A stretch of 43,833 nucleotides of DNA, from contig CACIRS010000009.1 of the NCBI GenBank assembly GCA_902589115.1, forward strand, positions 1 to 43,833, given 5' to 3'. Within the stretch, counting starts at the first letter, position 1, and each line of letters starts with the position of its first letter. The translations under genes and the position numbers were made by a program. The notes under the pieces are model-generated. The model did no database searches. It was not told the origin of the DNA and saw only the letters and a list, made by a program, of their open reading frames with translations. This document shows, in pieces, positions 8,974 to 18,851 of this stretch. This DNA comes from an uncultured Prochlorococcus sp. GTDB lineage: Bacteria > Cyanobacteriota > Cyanobacteriia > PCC-6307 > Cyanobiaceae.

Positions 8974-9891
8974 TTATCTAGCACCAAGTTCAGCTGCAAG
9001 CTCTCTTTCAAGTTTTTCATCATGGATTGAAGGACGAACATTCGCCATTTTTGTTCGATGAGTGCTATAAAATAACATTCCGATAAACACCATTCCTCCT
9101 ATTATATTCCCGATTGTTACAGGTAGAAAATTCCAAAATAGTATTGCACCTAATGAAACTCCTGAACCCAGTAAAGGACCAGCAGTATGAAGGAACATAT
9201 TAACTACTATGTGCTCCATTCCCATTGTTTGGAAAGCAGTAATTGGTAGCCAACAAGCAAGTATTTTGCCTGGTACACTTTTACTTACAAGTGCCATTGT
9301 TACACCTAAGCAAACCAGCCAGTTTGCAATCACACCTCTTAATACAGCGAGCAAGAATCCTGTACTTCCGAGTGATTGATATTTCAAAATCACATTAGCT
9401 TTATTGAGTGCGATAATTTTGGCTGCAATAATAGCCCACCCTTTGCCTCCAGCTGCAGCTGATAATGGCTCAACATTGCCTCCACTCGTAAGGCTAATGG
9501 AGAGTAAAATTGCAACTAGTACAGTTCCTAAAAAATTGCCAATCCAAACCCAAGTCCAATTTCTAAATGTTGCTCTCCAAGAACTTTTACCAGCCCATGT
9601 TGCCATTGGTAAAAGTGCAAAATTACCAGTTACTAACTCCATTCCAAATAGGACAATACTTGCGAAACCAAAAGGAAAAATCACTGATCCAAGAAATGGC
9701 ATTCCCGATTGAATGCCCACTGTGATAGCAAGACACGTAGCGAGTCCTAAGATTGCTCCTGAATAAAAACCTCTTACCAATAAGTTTTTCACACTTACAG
9801 TAGCTTTTTTCCCTCCAGCAGAAATCATTCCATCGACTAATTCATTTGGGAGGACATAGTCCATTTGAGAAATAGGTGATTCCATTTGCAT
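8974..9891 (-). CDS. focA: formate/nitrite transporter family channel, probable nitrite uptake
   Basis: A 305-residue inner-membrane protein of the FNT family, which forms pentameric channels for small monovalent anions. It has six membrane segments with the two characteristic re-entrant regions: LFGMELVTGNFALLP (about residues 81-95) and TMGMEHIVVNMF (about 222-233), the latter with the conserved central pore histidine (His227). The protein ends in a soluble charged tail. The family alone does not distinguish formate from nitrite. Placement directly downstream of nirA, with the same orientation and only a small ORF between them, argues for nitrite import. No separate promoter motif was seen between nirA and focA, so co-transcription from the NtcA-controlled nirA promoter is likely. 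Confidence 0.93.
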   Translation of the reverse strand: MQMESPISQMDYVLPNELVDGMISAGGKKATVSVKNLLVRGFYSGAILGLATCLAITVGIQSGMPFLGSVIFPFGFASIVLFGMELVTGNFALLPMATWAGKSSWRATFRNWTWVWIGNFLGTVLVAILLSISLTSGGNVEPLSAAAGGKGWAIIAAKIIALNKANVILKYQSLGSTGFLLAVLRGVIANWLVCLGVTMALVSKSVPGKILACWLPITAFQTMGMEHIVVNMFLHTAGPLLGSGVSLGAILFWNFLPVTIGNIIGGMVFIGMLFYSTHRTKMANVRPSIHDEKLERELAAELGAR

Positions 9892-9918
9892 AAGTTTTGA
9901 TTTAAATATTTAAAGGGT

Positions 9919-10062
9919 TTAATTGCTGATTTTATTCATGATCTTTGAAAAGAAATCTTGACTACCTTCTATTCGATTTGTTGGTTCTGTATCTGAACCA
10001 ACAGAGCTAAACCAATTAACAAAGCGAGAAAAAAGATCGCTGGATTTTTTGTTTTTAGTCAT
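9919..10062 (-). CDS. candidate 47-residue small protein between nirA and focA
   Basis: An ATG-to-TAA reading frame encoding 47 residues fills most of the gap between nirA and focA on the same strand. It starts MTKNKKSSDLFSRFVNW and ends SQDFFSKIMNKISN. It is rich in Ser, Lys, Asn and Phe and could form two short amphipathic helices (DLFSRFVNWFSS and DFFSKIMNKI). There is no membrane segment and no convincing Shine-Dalgarno sequence. I do not recognise it. Its position, orientation and clean fit in the intercistronic gap make coding plausible. Conservation in other nirA-focA clusters would decide. Confidence 0.45.
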   Translation of the reverse strand: MTKNKKSSDLFSRFVNWFSSVGSDTEPTNRIEGSQDFFSKIMNKISN

Positions 10063-10096
10063 TGAGATTAAGGATGAAGAAGTGAGAAATTTGCAG

Positions 10097-11713
10097 CTAT
10101 GTTTTAATGCTGCGCAATGTTTTAACTTTCAACCAGTTATACAATTTATGAATACTAAATAACTTTAATTTTTTTTGCTTTACTTTTGCCGAATACTTTT
10201 CAAGTAAAATATTCTTTATCACATCTTTAATCTTATCTTTGGGAACCGATTTATGCATTATTTCTCCAATTTCGTTTACCGCACCTTGTGATCCACCAAT
10301 AGAGACATCGTATGCATCAACTATTATTCCATCTAGGTTTTTTGCTTTTTTACCAGTTAGTCCAATTGCACCCATATATGCTTGACCACAACTATTTGGA
10401 CAACCTGTCCAATGTATTTTGATTTCTTTATCTATTTCCAATTCATGATCTAGTTCTTTTGCTAATTTATTAGCTATATCTTTTGTATTTGTTATTGCAA
10501 AACTACAATATGTGTTGCCAGTACAAGATACTGTTCCTCCAGAAAATGAACCTGGTTCTATTGGAAAACGTTTTAAAATAGAAACTTTTTTGAATTTTTC
10601 GATATTACTTGTATGGATTCCAGATATTATTACATTTTGATCTTCTGTTAATCGTATCTCTTGGTCTCCTAAGTTAATACTCAACTCGGCTAAATCTTGA
10701 AGGTCTTCTGACGATAATCTTCCTACTGGAATATGCAGTCCTGCATAATTAAGATTGTCTTGTTTTTGTGCATGTATTCCAAAAATTGATCTTGGATTTT
10801 CTGAAAATTTTGATCCAGGATCCTTTTTTAAAGGACCAAATTCTTCTTCTATTACTTTTCTAAAATTCTCTATGCCAATTTGATCTAAATAGAATCGAAA
10901 TCGTCCTTTAGGCCTTTTGTCTCTTTCACCATTATCACGCCAAATCTTGATTATTATGCCAGTAATTTTGCATATTTCGCTTACCTGGATCCATGCGTCT
11001 AGTGGAATAGCATATTTATTTAATTGAGAAGATAATATTCCTCCTAACCAAATCCCAAATCCCATTTCCCCATTTAATTCTACCGGGTGAAAAACAAGAT
11101 CATTATGCAGTAGAAAATTATCTTTCGATCCTGCTATTGCTGTATTCCATTTGCGAGGAAGATTTGAAAATTCTTCATTACCATCTCCTCCATTAGTCAA
11201 ATATTCTTGTAATTGATAGGTAAATGGTCGGGTGTCGATAATTTCGTTTTTATCTATACCTGCAAGTGCATTGCCAGTTATATTTCTTGGATTGTCAAAA
11301 CCTGATTGAATTGTACTTATTCCAGCGTCATTTAGTCGAATTAGTATTTCTTGTAAATCACTTAATAGAACTCCTCTTAATTGAAGATTTTGTCTAGTTG
11401 TTATATCACAAGTTCCATCTTCTCCATATCTGGCAACAATAGATGCAATAACTTTTAATTGATTTGAATTAAGAATACCATTTGGAATCCTTAATCTAAG
11501 CATGAATTTACCAGGAGTTTTCGGTCGCCAGAACATTCCATACCATTTTAATCTTAGTTCTAAATCAGTTTTATTCAGGCTTTCCCAGCCTAGATTTGCA
11601 AAATCATTAATTTGACTACCTATAGCAAGTCCATCCTTTTCAGCTTTGTTTTTTTCGATTTTATTCAGTTTTTTATTTTTTAAATAATATTTTTTTGATG
11701 TTGATGATGTCAT
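10097..11713 (-). CDS. nirA: ferredoxin-nitrite reductase
   Basis: This enzyme reduces nitrite to ammonium with six electrons from reduced ferredoxin. The 538-residue protein has the two-fold nitrite/sulfite reductase repeat. The siroheme-[4Fe-4S] ligands are present as SCTGNTYCSFA (Cys397-x5-Cys403) and TGCPNSCGQ (Cys438-x3-Cys442). The substrate/siroheme-binding segment GEDGTCDITTRQNLQLRGV is at about residues 97-115. The N-terminal 30 residues are Lys/Asn-rich, and there is a basic C-terminal tail. The ATG at 11713 has TAGGAG a few bases upstream. Two perfect NtcA boxes lie 70-130 bases upstream. It heads an apparent nirA-small ORF-focA unit and is divergent from the siroheme genes. Confidence 0.96.
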   Translation of the reverse strand: MTSSTSKKYYLKNKKLNKIEKNKAEKDGLAIGSQINDFANLGWESLNKTDLELRLKWYGMFWRPKTPGKFMLRLRIPNGILNSNQLKVIASIVARYGEDGTCDITTRQNLQLRGVLLSDLQEILIRLNDAGISTIQSGFDNPRNITGNALAGIDKNEIIDTRPFTYQLQEYLTNGGDGNEEFSNLPRKWNTAIAGSKDNFLLHNDLVFHPVELNGEMGFGIWLGGILSSQLNKYAIPLDAWIQVSEICKITGIIIKIWRDNGERDKRPKGRFRFYLDQIGIENFRKVIEEEFGPLKKDPGSKFSENPRSIFGIHAQKQDNLNYAGLHIPVGRLSSEDLQDLAELSINLGDQEIRLTEDQNVIISGIHTSNIEKFKKVSILKRFPIEPGSFSGGTVSCTGNTYCSFAITNTKDIANKLAKELDHELEIDKEIKIHWTGCPNSCGQAYMGAIGLTGKKAKNLDGIIVDAYDVSIGGSQGAVNEIGEIMHKSVPKDKIKDVIKNILLEKYSAKVKQKKLKLFSIHKLYNWLKVKTLRSIKT

Positions 11714-11782
11714 TGCTCCTAATTATTATGTTGTAGGGATTTAATTTCTTGCTATTAAGCCCTATTGCCTGTCAATCATTCC

Positions 11783-11796
11783 GTATCAATTTCTAC
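11783..11796 (-). promoter_or_regulatory. NtcA-binding site upstream of nirA
   Basis: A perfect GTA-N8-TAC palindrome (GTATCAATTTCTAC on the plus strand). Its near edge is 70 bases from the nirA start codon. Reading toward nirA, a -10-like TAATAG (11757 to 11752) follows after about 25 bases, close to the spacing of class II NtcA-activated promoters. That would put the transcription start near 11748 and give a leader of about 35 bases with the TAGGAG ribosome site. NtcA is the global nitrogen regulator of cyanobacteria. Binding is inferred from the motif and context. Confidence 0.72.
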
Positions 11797-11829
11797 CATT
11801 TTGAATATTAGTTGTGAGATTGATATTTT

Positions 11830-11843
11830 GTAGTCACAGATAC
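11830..11843. promoter_or_regulatory. second NtcA-binding site in the nirA/siroheme divergent region
   Basis: Another perfect GTA-N8-TAC (GTAGTCACAGATAC), 47 bases from the first. Toward nirA, a TAATAT box (11810 to 11805) follows at 19 bases, a little short. In the plus direction only an imperfect TTTATTT lies at the expected -10 distance (about 11867-11873). It could serve a second nirA promoter, the divergent siroheme genes, or cooperative binding with the first site. Confidence 0.62.
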
Positions 11844-11891
11844 ATCAAAGGAGCTTGATTGTTTTGTTTATTTGTACCTCTAATTTATTTG

Positions 11892-12086
11892 TTAGTATTG
11901 TCGACCGATCTCACCTATCCATTTGATAGTTCCTTCTTGGAGCATTCTCCACACTTTCTGCATAGCAAGGAAGTCTTTTTGAAGAAGTGTTTTGGGTTTT
12001 CGAGCTATGGGGGATTGAATTTTTTCTCGCAAATCACTATCCCTTCTAGAGTAAGATTCAGAAATTCTGCGTTTTACAGGTCTCAT
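11892..12086 (-). CDS. candidate 64-residue basic small protein upstream of nirA
   Basis: An ATG-started frame on the nirA strand, with an in-frame stop four codons upstream, encodes 64 residues. It is strongly basic at the N-terminus (MRPVKRRISESYSRRD) and ends in a helix-like VWRMLQEGTIKWIGEIGRQY. The opposite frame through the same bases is also open, but its translation is rich in Phe, Ser, His and Leu, the look of an antisense shadow of a Lys/Arg-rich gene. That makes this frame the more protein-like of the two. There is no clear Shine-Dalgarno sequence. I do not recognise the product. If real, it lies just before the NtcA boxes and nirA. Confidence 0.35.
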   Translation of the reverse strand: MRPVKRRISESYSRRDSDLREKIQSPIARKPKTLLQKDFLAMQKVWRMLQEGTIKWIGEIGRQY

Positions 12087-12152
12087 AGAGATTTTTTAAA
12101 AATAATATGCCAATCGACTAGAGCATTTGATCGGTCAAACGATCCGTGCCGA

Positions 12153-12785
12153 TTGTTACAGAAATTAGATTATGATTTCACTCCTACTCCCTTGAGATTA
12201 ATTGTGCATGGTTCTTCAGGCGGCAAAATACCTGCTTGTTTCTATAGGTTGGTTGATAATTTGACAGATTTGAGAGGAGCTCCTACTGAAATCGAGGCAC
12301 TCACGATGGATATCAAACCTGCAATTGACGTAGATACCACCTGGGTAGTTCCTTTATTTTTATTCCCTGGAAAACATGTTTGTAATGATGTCCCAAAAAT
12401 TATTAATAGGCTGAATCATCAAGGGGTAAAGACTCAGGCGTTACCTTTTTTAGGTTCTTGGCCTGTTTGGCTGTCTTTGTTAATGGATTTTGTTAATCGT
12501 GAGTCGACATATAATTCATTGGCCTTATTGCATCATCCAATCAATACTGATCTTGGACGTCATTATTTGACTTATCTAAAATACCTTTTAAAAATTCCAA
12601 TCATTACTTGGGATAATGGGAGAGATGTTGTCGAACAAAATTATTCTCATTATTCTTTGGTTCCATATTCTCTTGCTCCGAATCGGAATCTTCAAGATTT
12701 GAGTACTTTTCAAGGGCTAACCTCATTGCTTGAGATTGATTCATTTCAGCTTGCCTTATTAGATTTTTTGAGCCTACTTCCATGA
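12153..12785 (+). CDS. CbiX/SirB-like sirohydrochlorin ferrochelatase, start uncertain
   Basis: The protein carries the CbiX-type first strand and active-site histidine LRLIVHGSSGG, then VPLFLFPGKHVCNDVP with the second metal-binding histidine. A degenerate second half follows (LALLHHPINTDLGRHY, then LVPYSLAPNRN). This fits class II chelatases that insert Fe2+ into sirohydrochlorin to make siroheme, or Co2+ for cobalamin. The frame is open back to 11859, but the first 100 residues look like shadow sequence. There is no in-frame ATG before the motif, so TTG at 12153 or at 12192 is the likely start. The stop overlaps the cobA start by four bases (ATGA), indicating translational coupling. Adjacency to nirA argues for the siroheme role. 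Confidence 0.7.
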   Translation: MLQKLDYDFTPTPLRLIVHGSSGGKIPACFYRLVDNLTDLRGAPTEIEALTMDIKPAIDVDTTWVVPLFLFPGKHVCNDVPKIINRLNHQGVKTQALPFLGSWPVWLSLLMDFVNRESTYNSLALLHHPINTDLGRHYLTYLKYLLKIPIITWDNGRDVVEQNYSHYSLVPYSLAPNRNLQDLSTFQGLTSLLEIDSFQLALLDFLSLLP

Positions 12786-13567
12786 ATGAGATTCAATATG
12801 GCAAAGTTTATTTAGTTGGAGCTGGGCCAGGAGATCCTGATTTATTGACTGTTAAGGCGCAGCGTTTACTTAGCGAATGTGACGCACTTATTTATGACTC
12901 TTTAATTCCTCAAGAATTTCTAAATTTGGTTTCTGATTCTTGTATCTGTCACTTTGTTGGAAAAAGACGCGGACACCATAGTACCCCTCAACTCAAGATC
13001 AATGAATTACTCTTGGAAATGGCTAAGAAACATTCGTGTTTAGTCCGGTTAAAAGGAGGTGATCCCTTTTTATTTGGTAGAGGAGCTGAAGAAGGTAGCT
13101 ATTTAACTAAGCATGGCGTGCCTGTTGAAGTAGTCCCAGGAGTTACTTCTGGTATAGCTGTACCTGCTTATTTTGGTATTCCTGTAACTCATAGACTTGC
13201 TGGATCTTCTGTGACATTTGTCACTGGTCATGAAGGGATTGATAAGCTTCGCCCAAATGTTAATTGGCGAGCCTTGGCAAAAGCTTCTGATGGATTAGTG
13301 ATATATATGGGTGTACATAACCTTGAGCTTATTGTTAGTGAATTGATTGCTGGAGGTTTAGATCCTTATACCTCTGCAGCTGTGATCCAGCAGGGAACAA
13401 TAGTAGGTCAGCGTTTGATTAAAACTTCTTTGGAACAATTGTCGCTTACTGTTAGACAAAGAAAATATCTTTCTCCTTCAATAGTTATCATTGGTTCAGT
13501 AGTGGACTATCAGGTTGAATCTTGTGCACCTCAACCAGGAGCTGTCACAATGCCAATTCAATTTTAG
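12782..13567 (+). CDS. cobA: uroporphyrinogen-III C-methyltransferase
   Basis: SUMT transfers two methyl groups from S-adenosylmethionine to uroporphyrinogen III, giving precorrin-2, the branch point to siroheme and cobalamin. The 261-residue length matches the single-domain CobA type rather than the fused CysG. Signatures are KVYLVGAGPGDPDLLTVKA (about residues 8-26), LKGGDPFLFGRGAEE (about 84-98), and the PGVTSGIAVPAYFGIPVTHR substrate loop. It overlaps the upstream chelatase-like gene by ATGA. The stop overlaps the convergent pabC stop by four bases. Together with the chelatase it would supply NirA with its prosthetic group. Confidence 0.95.
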   Translation: MNEIQYGKVYLVGAGPGDPDLLTVKAQRLLSECDALIYDSLIPQEFLNLVSDSCICHFVGKRRGHHSTPQLKINELLLEMAKKHSCLVRLKGGDPFLFGRGAEEGSYLTKHGVPVEVVPGVTSGIAVPAYFGIPVTHRLAGSSVTFVTGHEGIDKLRPNVNWRALAKASDGLVIYMGVHNLELIVSELIAGGLDPYTSAAVIQQGTIVGQRLIKTSLEQLSLTVRQRKYLSPSIVIIGSVVDYQVESCAPQPGAVTMPIQF

Positions 13568-14391
13568 GTCTCCTGATTTAAAAGCAGAAACCATAATTCT
13601 TTAGAATTAGACAAAGTTGTTAATCTTTGATCATTAAATAAATTAATTGGATGGCAACTAAGGCTATTAATAAGAAACCATTCGTCTTCATCCTGAGGCT
13701 CTGCAGATAATTTCATTTCTTTTATTAGTCCATAATCGACTCCTTGTTGTCTCATAACACCAGGTAGGCATCCACTCGCTAGTCGTGGTGTTAGCCAGTG
13801 GCCTTTTCGTTTAATGATTAAATTAGCTGTTGTTCCACAGCATATTTCACTATTAGTGCTCAATAGTAAGGCGTCATTAAAACCTTGTGACAATGCTTCT
13901 TTTCTTGCTTGTATTGATTGGCTGTAATTGAAAGTTTTGCATTGACTGATTTTGCTATTGGCATTTCGTCTTTCATGGCGACTTAAAATTGTTGTTATTG
14001 GATTAAACTTTGGCGAATAAGCATTTATTTCTAACCAAAATCTATCGTTTGATTCCTTGGATATGTTAATGCCTCGATTATTACTATCACCTCTGCTCCA
14101 ATTTAATCTAACAACTCCATTTCCGTTAAATAGACTGGTGCGATCAATTGCTTCGTGAATTATTTCTTCAATCCAATTATCAGGAGGTGGTGATTTCATT
14201 GCAAGAATTTGTGCACTACTTGCCCATCTCTTTAGGTGCTGTTTCAGAAGTTTTGGCTGCTTATTTAAAACTAAGATGGTTTCAAAGATTCCATCACCAA
14301 GATTTAATCCCCGGTCTGAAAGTGGAATCTTTAATTCTTGGATAGATCCCCATCTAGAATTAAACCATGCTTGTTGTGTAGGTAATTCCAT
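13564..14391 (-). CDS. pabC: aminotransferase class IV, probable 4-amino-4-deoxychorismate lyase
   Basis: A 275-residue fold-type IV PLP enzyme. The DRGLNLGDGIFETI motif is at about residues 26-39. The predicted PLP lysine is in CKTFNYSQSI (Lys152). The later NSEICCGTTANLIIKR segment matches the cofactor phosphate-binding region. Branched-chain aminotransferases and D-amino-acid aminotransferases share this fold. Assignment to ADC lyase, which releases pyruvate from aminodeoxychorismate to give p-aminobenzoate for folate, rests mainly on the position immediately after pabB, whose stop codon abuts this start codon with no gap. Confidence 0.85.
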   Translation of the reverse strand: MELPTQQAWFNSRWGSIQELKIPLSDRGLNLGDGIFETILVLNKQPKLLKQHLKRWASSAQILAMKSPPPDNWIEEIIHEAIDRTSLFNGNGVVRLNWSRGDSNNRGINISKESNDRFWLEINAYSPKFNPITTILSRHERRNANSKISQCKTFNYSQSIQARKEALSQGFNDALLLSTNSEICCGTTANLIIKRKGHWLTPRLASGCLPGVMRQQGVDYGLIKEMKLSAEPQDEDEWFLINSLSCHPINLFNDQRLTTLSNSKELWFLLLNQET

Positions 14392-15717
14392 TTATTCGAG
14401 TGCTTGAAGTAGTGGCATGAGTTTCCATTTCAACTCTGCTGCTTCCTGTGTTGGTTGAGAATCAGCTACTATTCCACACCCTGCATTTACACGTAATTTG
14501 TTATCTTTCATCATCAAAGTCCGAATTAGAATATTGCTATCAAAATGACCATTCCAATTTATATGTAATAAAGCTCCGCAATATGGACCTCTTGCTGTTG
14601 GTTCAAGTTCATATAAACGTTGACAAGCTCTTAATTTCGGTGCTCCACTTATAGAACCCCCAGGCCAGCATGCTTTCATTAAATCTATCCATCGTTTATT
14701 TTCTTGTAATTGACCTTTAATGATTGATGTTAGGTGATGTACGTGTGGATAACTTTCTAGGCCTACTATTTGAGGGATTGAAATTGAACCAGGCTTACAT
14801 ACTTTACCGAGGTCATTTCGTAAAATATCCACTATCATTACATTCTCGGCTCTATCTTTTATGCTACAAATTAATTCTGCAGCCATTTCATAATCTAATC
14901 TTAGATCATTTTTTCTTGGACGTGTTCCTTTAATTGGTCTGGTTTCGATTTCTCCTGAAGGCAAAACTTTGAGAAATCTTTCAGGGGAGGTTGAAATAAT
15001 TGCTTCGCCTTTTGCGGGTCCATTGGCAATAATCAATCCAGAAAATGGTGCTGGTGAAAATTCTCTGAGTTTTTTGTACAGATCTATAGCTTTAGTTTGT
15101 TCGGGTAAGCGTGTTGAACAACAACTGGTTAAATTGGCTTGAAAGATATCTCCATTTGCAATCCATTCTTTAATCTGTTCAACAGCAATTATATATTCTT
15201 CTGTTGAAGTATGCCATTTCCAATTAATTAGGGGTATGCCTTCAGATTTATTAGTAACTATAGTGTTAGATTCTTCATTACTAGGAATACTTTTTAACCA
15301 ATTGTCTAATTTTTTGAAAGTATTCGGGTTGCATCCTTCAATCCAAAGATATTTTTTTTTTAAATCAAAACGTAATATCGGATCGTATTTAGCTATCCAA
15401 AGAGTAGCCATTGAGTCTGGCTTCCATAGATTACTTTGCTCAATCCAGGCTCCGGCTTCATAACTTAACCAGCCAATCCAATATCCTTGACTTAGGTGTT
15501 CAAGAATTTCAAAAGGATTTTTGTCATCAGTTTCGTCTGGTAAACCTCTACAACAAAATTGTTCTATAGGATTGATTGCCAAAGTAACCCATCTGCCAAG
15601 ATCAGTCCCATCCCCATCTAGCCATGCAAAGCCATCTTGGCCCCAAGTTTTTACTAATTCTGTGGCTACGCTCTCTGGTCTTTTCCATTCGCATTGTTTT
15701 CGTTTTGGGATAATCAT
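14392..15717 (-). CDS. pabB: aminodeoxychorismate synthase component I
   Basis: A 441-residue chorismate-utilising enzyme with [19 protein letters not shown], and the C-terminal [20 protein letters not shown] block. The diagnostic segment reads PIKGTRPR (Lys about 263 from this start). Lysine here is characteristic of PabB, where anthranilate synthase TrpE has alanine, so this is the folate enzyme. There is no fused glutamine amidotransferase; PabA must be encoded elsewhere. The ATG at 15717 gives a four-base ATGA overlap with queC and is preferred over the in-frame start at 15735. Confidence 0.92.
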   Translation of the reverse strand: MIIPKRKQCEWKRPESVATELVKTWGQDGFAWLDGDGTDLGRWVTLAINPIEQFCCRGLPDETDDKNPFEILEHLSQGYWIGWLSYEAGAWIEQSNLWKPDSMATLWIAKYDPILRFDLKKKYLWIEGCNPNTFKKLDNWLKSIPSNEESNTIVTNKSEGIPLINWKWHTSTEEYIIAVEQIKEWIANGDIFQANLTSCCSTRLPEQTKAIDLYKKLREFSPAPFSGLIIANGPAKGEAIISTSPERFLKVLPSGEIETRPIKGTRPRKNDLRLDYEMAAELICSIKDRAENVMIVDILRNDLGKVCKPGSISIPQIVGLESYPHVHHLTSIIKGQLQENKRWIDLMKACWPGGSISGAPKLRACQRLYELEPTARGPYCGALLHINWNGHFDSNILIRTLMMKDNKLRVNAGCGIVADSQPTQEAAELKWKLMPLLQALE

Positions 15718-16394
15718 GATTTTGCTTGAACACATAGATCTGCTCGACCTGATTGACGAAGTGCATTGTCTCGAATACGACAGCTATCACATACGCCACA
15801 AGCTTCATCATTGCCTTGATAACAGCTCCACGTTTTTTCGATAGGTATTCCTAGTCGTAAAGCTTCTTCAACGATTTGAATTTTGCTCCAATTCACAAGT
15901 GGTGCCCAAAGTTTTGCGCCATGACCTTCCCGTCCAGCTTTGGTAGCTAGATCTGCCAACCTTTGATATGCCTCTAAGTAGTCGGGTCTACAGTCGGGAT
16001 AGCCAGAATAATCCATTGCATTTATTCCTAAGGCTATTTCATCTGCATTACGAGCTTCTGCAAGACTTAAGCCTATTGCAATAAATACAGTATTTCTGCC
16101 TGGAACATAAGTATTGGGAATCACATTTTTTATAACACCTTGATTATGAATAGCTTGTTTAAGATCAGTTAAAGAGGATCCACCCCAGGTTGAAAGGTTG
16201 ACGTTGAGAATAATATGTTCTTTTAATCCTAAATATGATGCAATGCTCTGTGCGGCCACTATTTCTTTTTTATGCCTTTGTCCATAGTTGAAAGATAGTC
16301 CGATTACTTGATTGCCTTTCTCAATTGCTAATGCAGTTGCAGTTGCCGAATCGAGTCCACCTGATAAAAGAGAAATAGTTGTGGAAGACGTCAT
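15714..16394 (-). CDS. queC: 7-cyano-7-deazaguanine synthase
   Basis: QueC converts 7-carboxy-7-deazaguanine to preQ0 using ATP and ammonia, on the way to queuosine in tRNA. The 226-residue protein has the N-type ATP-pyrophosphatase loop [12 protein letters not shown] near the N-terminus (SGGLDS at about residues 11-16). It also has the [20 protein letters not shown] segment and a C-terminal zinc site [15 protein letters not shown] (Cys191, 199, 202, 205). The ATG at 16394 is preferred over a TTG six codons upstream. It overlaps pabB by four bases and is separated from queE by 112 bases that contain an unusual repeat structure. Confidence 0.96.
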   Translation of the reverse strand: MTSSTTISLLSGGLDSATATALAIEKGNQVIGLSFNYGQRHKKEIVAAQSIASYLGLKEHIILNVNLSTWGGSSLTDLKQAIHNQGVIKNVIPNTYVPGRNTVFIAIGLSLAEARNADEIALGINAMDYSGYPDCRPDYLEAYQRLADLATKAGREGHGAKLWAPLVNWSKIQIVEEALRLGIPIEKTWSCYQGNDEACGVCDSCRIRDNALRQSGRADLCVQAKS

Positions 16395-16432
16395 ATGATT
16401 ATTAGTTTGCAAGTAATAGAAATCTAGATTAA

Positions 16433-16506
16433 GTTGATGATAACTAAATTTTCTTTTCCTTTGTTGGTAAGTATATGAATTTTATACATCAACAATTAGT
16501 TGATGT
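16433..16506 (-). promoter_or_regulatory. three-segment alternative-pairing element between queE and queC
   Basis: In the minus-sense RNA, CATCAAC (16505 to 16499) follows the queE stop codon directly. It is followed by GTTGATG (16493 to 16487), and CATCAAC recurs at 16439 to 16433. The middle segment can pair perfectly with either flank: an 8-base hairpin with a 5-base loop upstream, or a long-range pairing just before queC. No T run follows, so it is not a standard terminator. The mutually exclusive pairing resembles an attenuator or an RNA-processing element. It lacks the C-rich loop and A-rich tail of a class I preQ1 riboswitch. Confidence 0.4.
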
Positions 16507-17183
16507 TTATAGTACTCCTAGCCATTTGTGTGTTTGCATACTTAATCGCCACTTTGAATGGTGCTTTACATATTCAATTGTCAATTGCCTACCCTTTGGA
16601 TTATTCCAAGCTGGTTGGAGAAAAAGCATTGGCTGCTGATTTTTGATTTTTAAATGAGTCTTTTGTGTGATTTGTGTTTGTGCCTTAATGGCTTGTTCTG
16701 CCATACTTTCAGCAAATACTAGATCCTCTTTTGTTTGTATAACTACTTTTAATTCTTGACAAATAGCTAACATCTCTTTTTTGGGTGGTGCATGACTTTT
16801 TGGCGATAATGTTATCCAATCTGGACTGCCACTGAGGCTATCAACACCACTAGTTTCTATATGAATGGGAATTTGTACCTTTTGCTTTTCTTTACTGATT
16901 ATTCTGATCGCCTTGCATAGTGGATCAAGATTGTGATGTAGAGGTTCTCCTCCTGTAATCACTACAAATTCCGCACCTTGTATATGTGCTTCGATTGATT
17001 CGTTTGCCAGTTGTTGGATTGATTCTTCGGGATACTTATCAGCTGACCATGAGTTTTTGGTATCGCACCATGAACACCCTACGCTACAACTTGCAAGTCT
17101 TATAAAAAAAGCACTTCTTCCAACATGTGCACCTTCTCCTTGAAGCGAATGAAAACGCTCTACTACTGGAAAAGTTAGCCCCA

Positions 17184-17184
<1 letters not shown>
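16507..17184 (-). CDS. queE: 7-carboxy-7-deazaguanine synthase (radical SAM)
   Basis: QueE rearranges 6-carboxytetrahydropterin to 7-carboxy-7-deazaguanine, the step before QueC. The 225-residue protein begins with the substrate loop FHSLQGEGAHVGRSAFFIRL. The radical-SAM cluster motif CSVGCSWC (Cys33-x3-Cys37-x2-Cys40) is followed by DTKNSW. VITGGEPLHH (about residues 75-84) is the SAM-binding GGE motif. A typical C-terminal LQPAWNN segment is present. Its start codon overlaps the pyrG stop by one base (TAATG), so it is translated directly behind CTP synthase. Confidence 0.95.

Positions 17185-18851
<1,667 letters not shown>

Noticed and set aside
11859-12152. N-terminal extension of the chelatase-like protein
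   Set aside because: It is rich in Phe/Ser/His like an antisense shadow, starts from TTG, and the family domain begins only at about codon 112 of that frame.
14392-15717. Anthranilate synthase component I (trpE)
   Set aside because: The segment reads PIKGT, with the lysine typical of PabB, and pabC follows directly.
16395-16506. preQ1 riboswitch upstream of queC
   Set aside because: The hairpin lacks the class I preQ1 loop and A-rich tail. Only alternative pairing is visible, so it is listed as an unclassified element.
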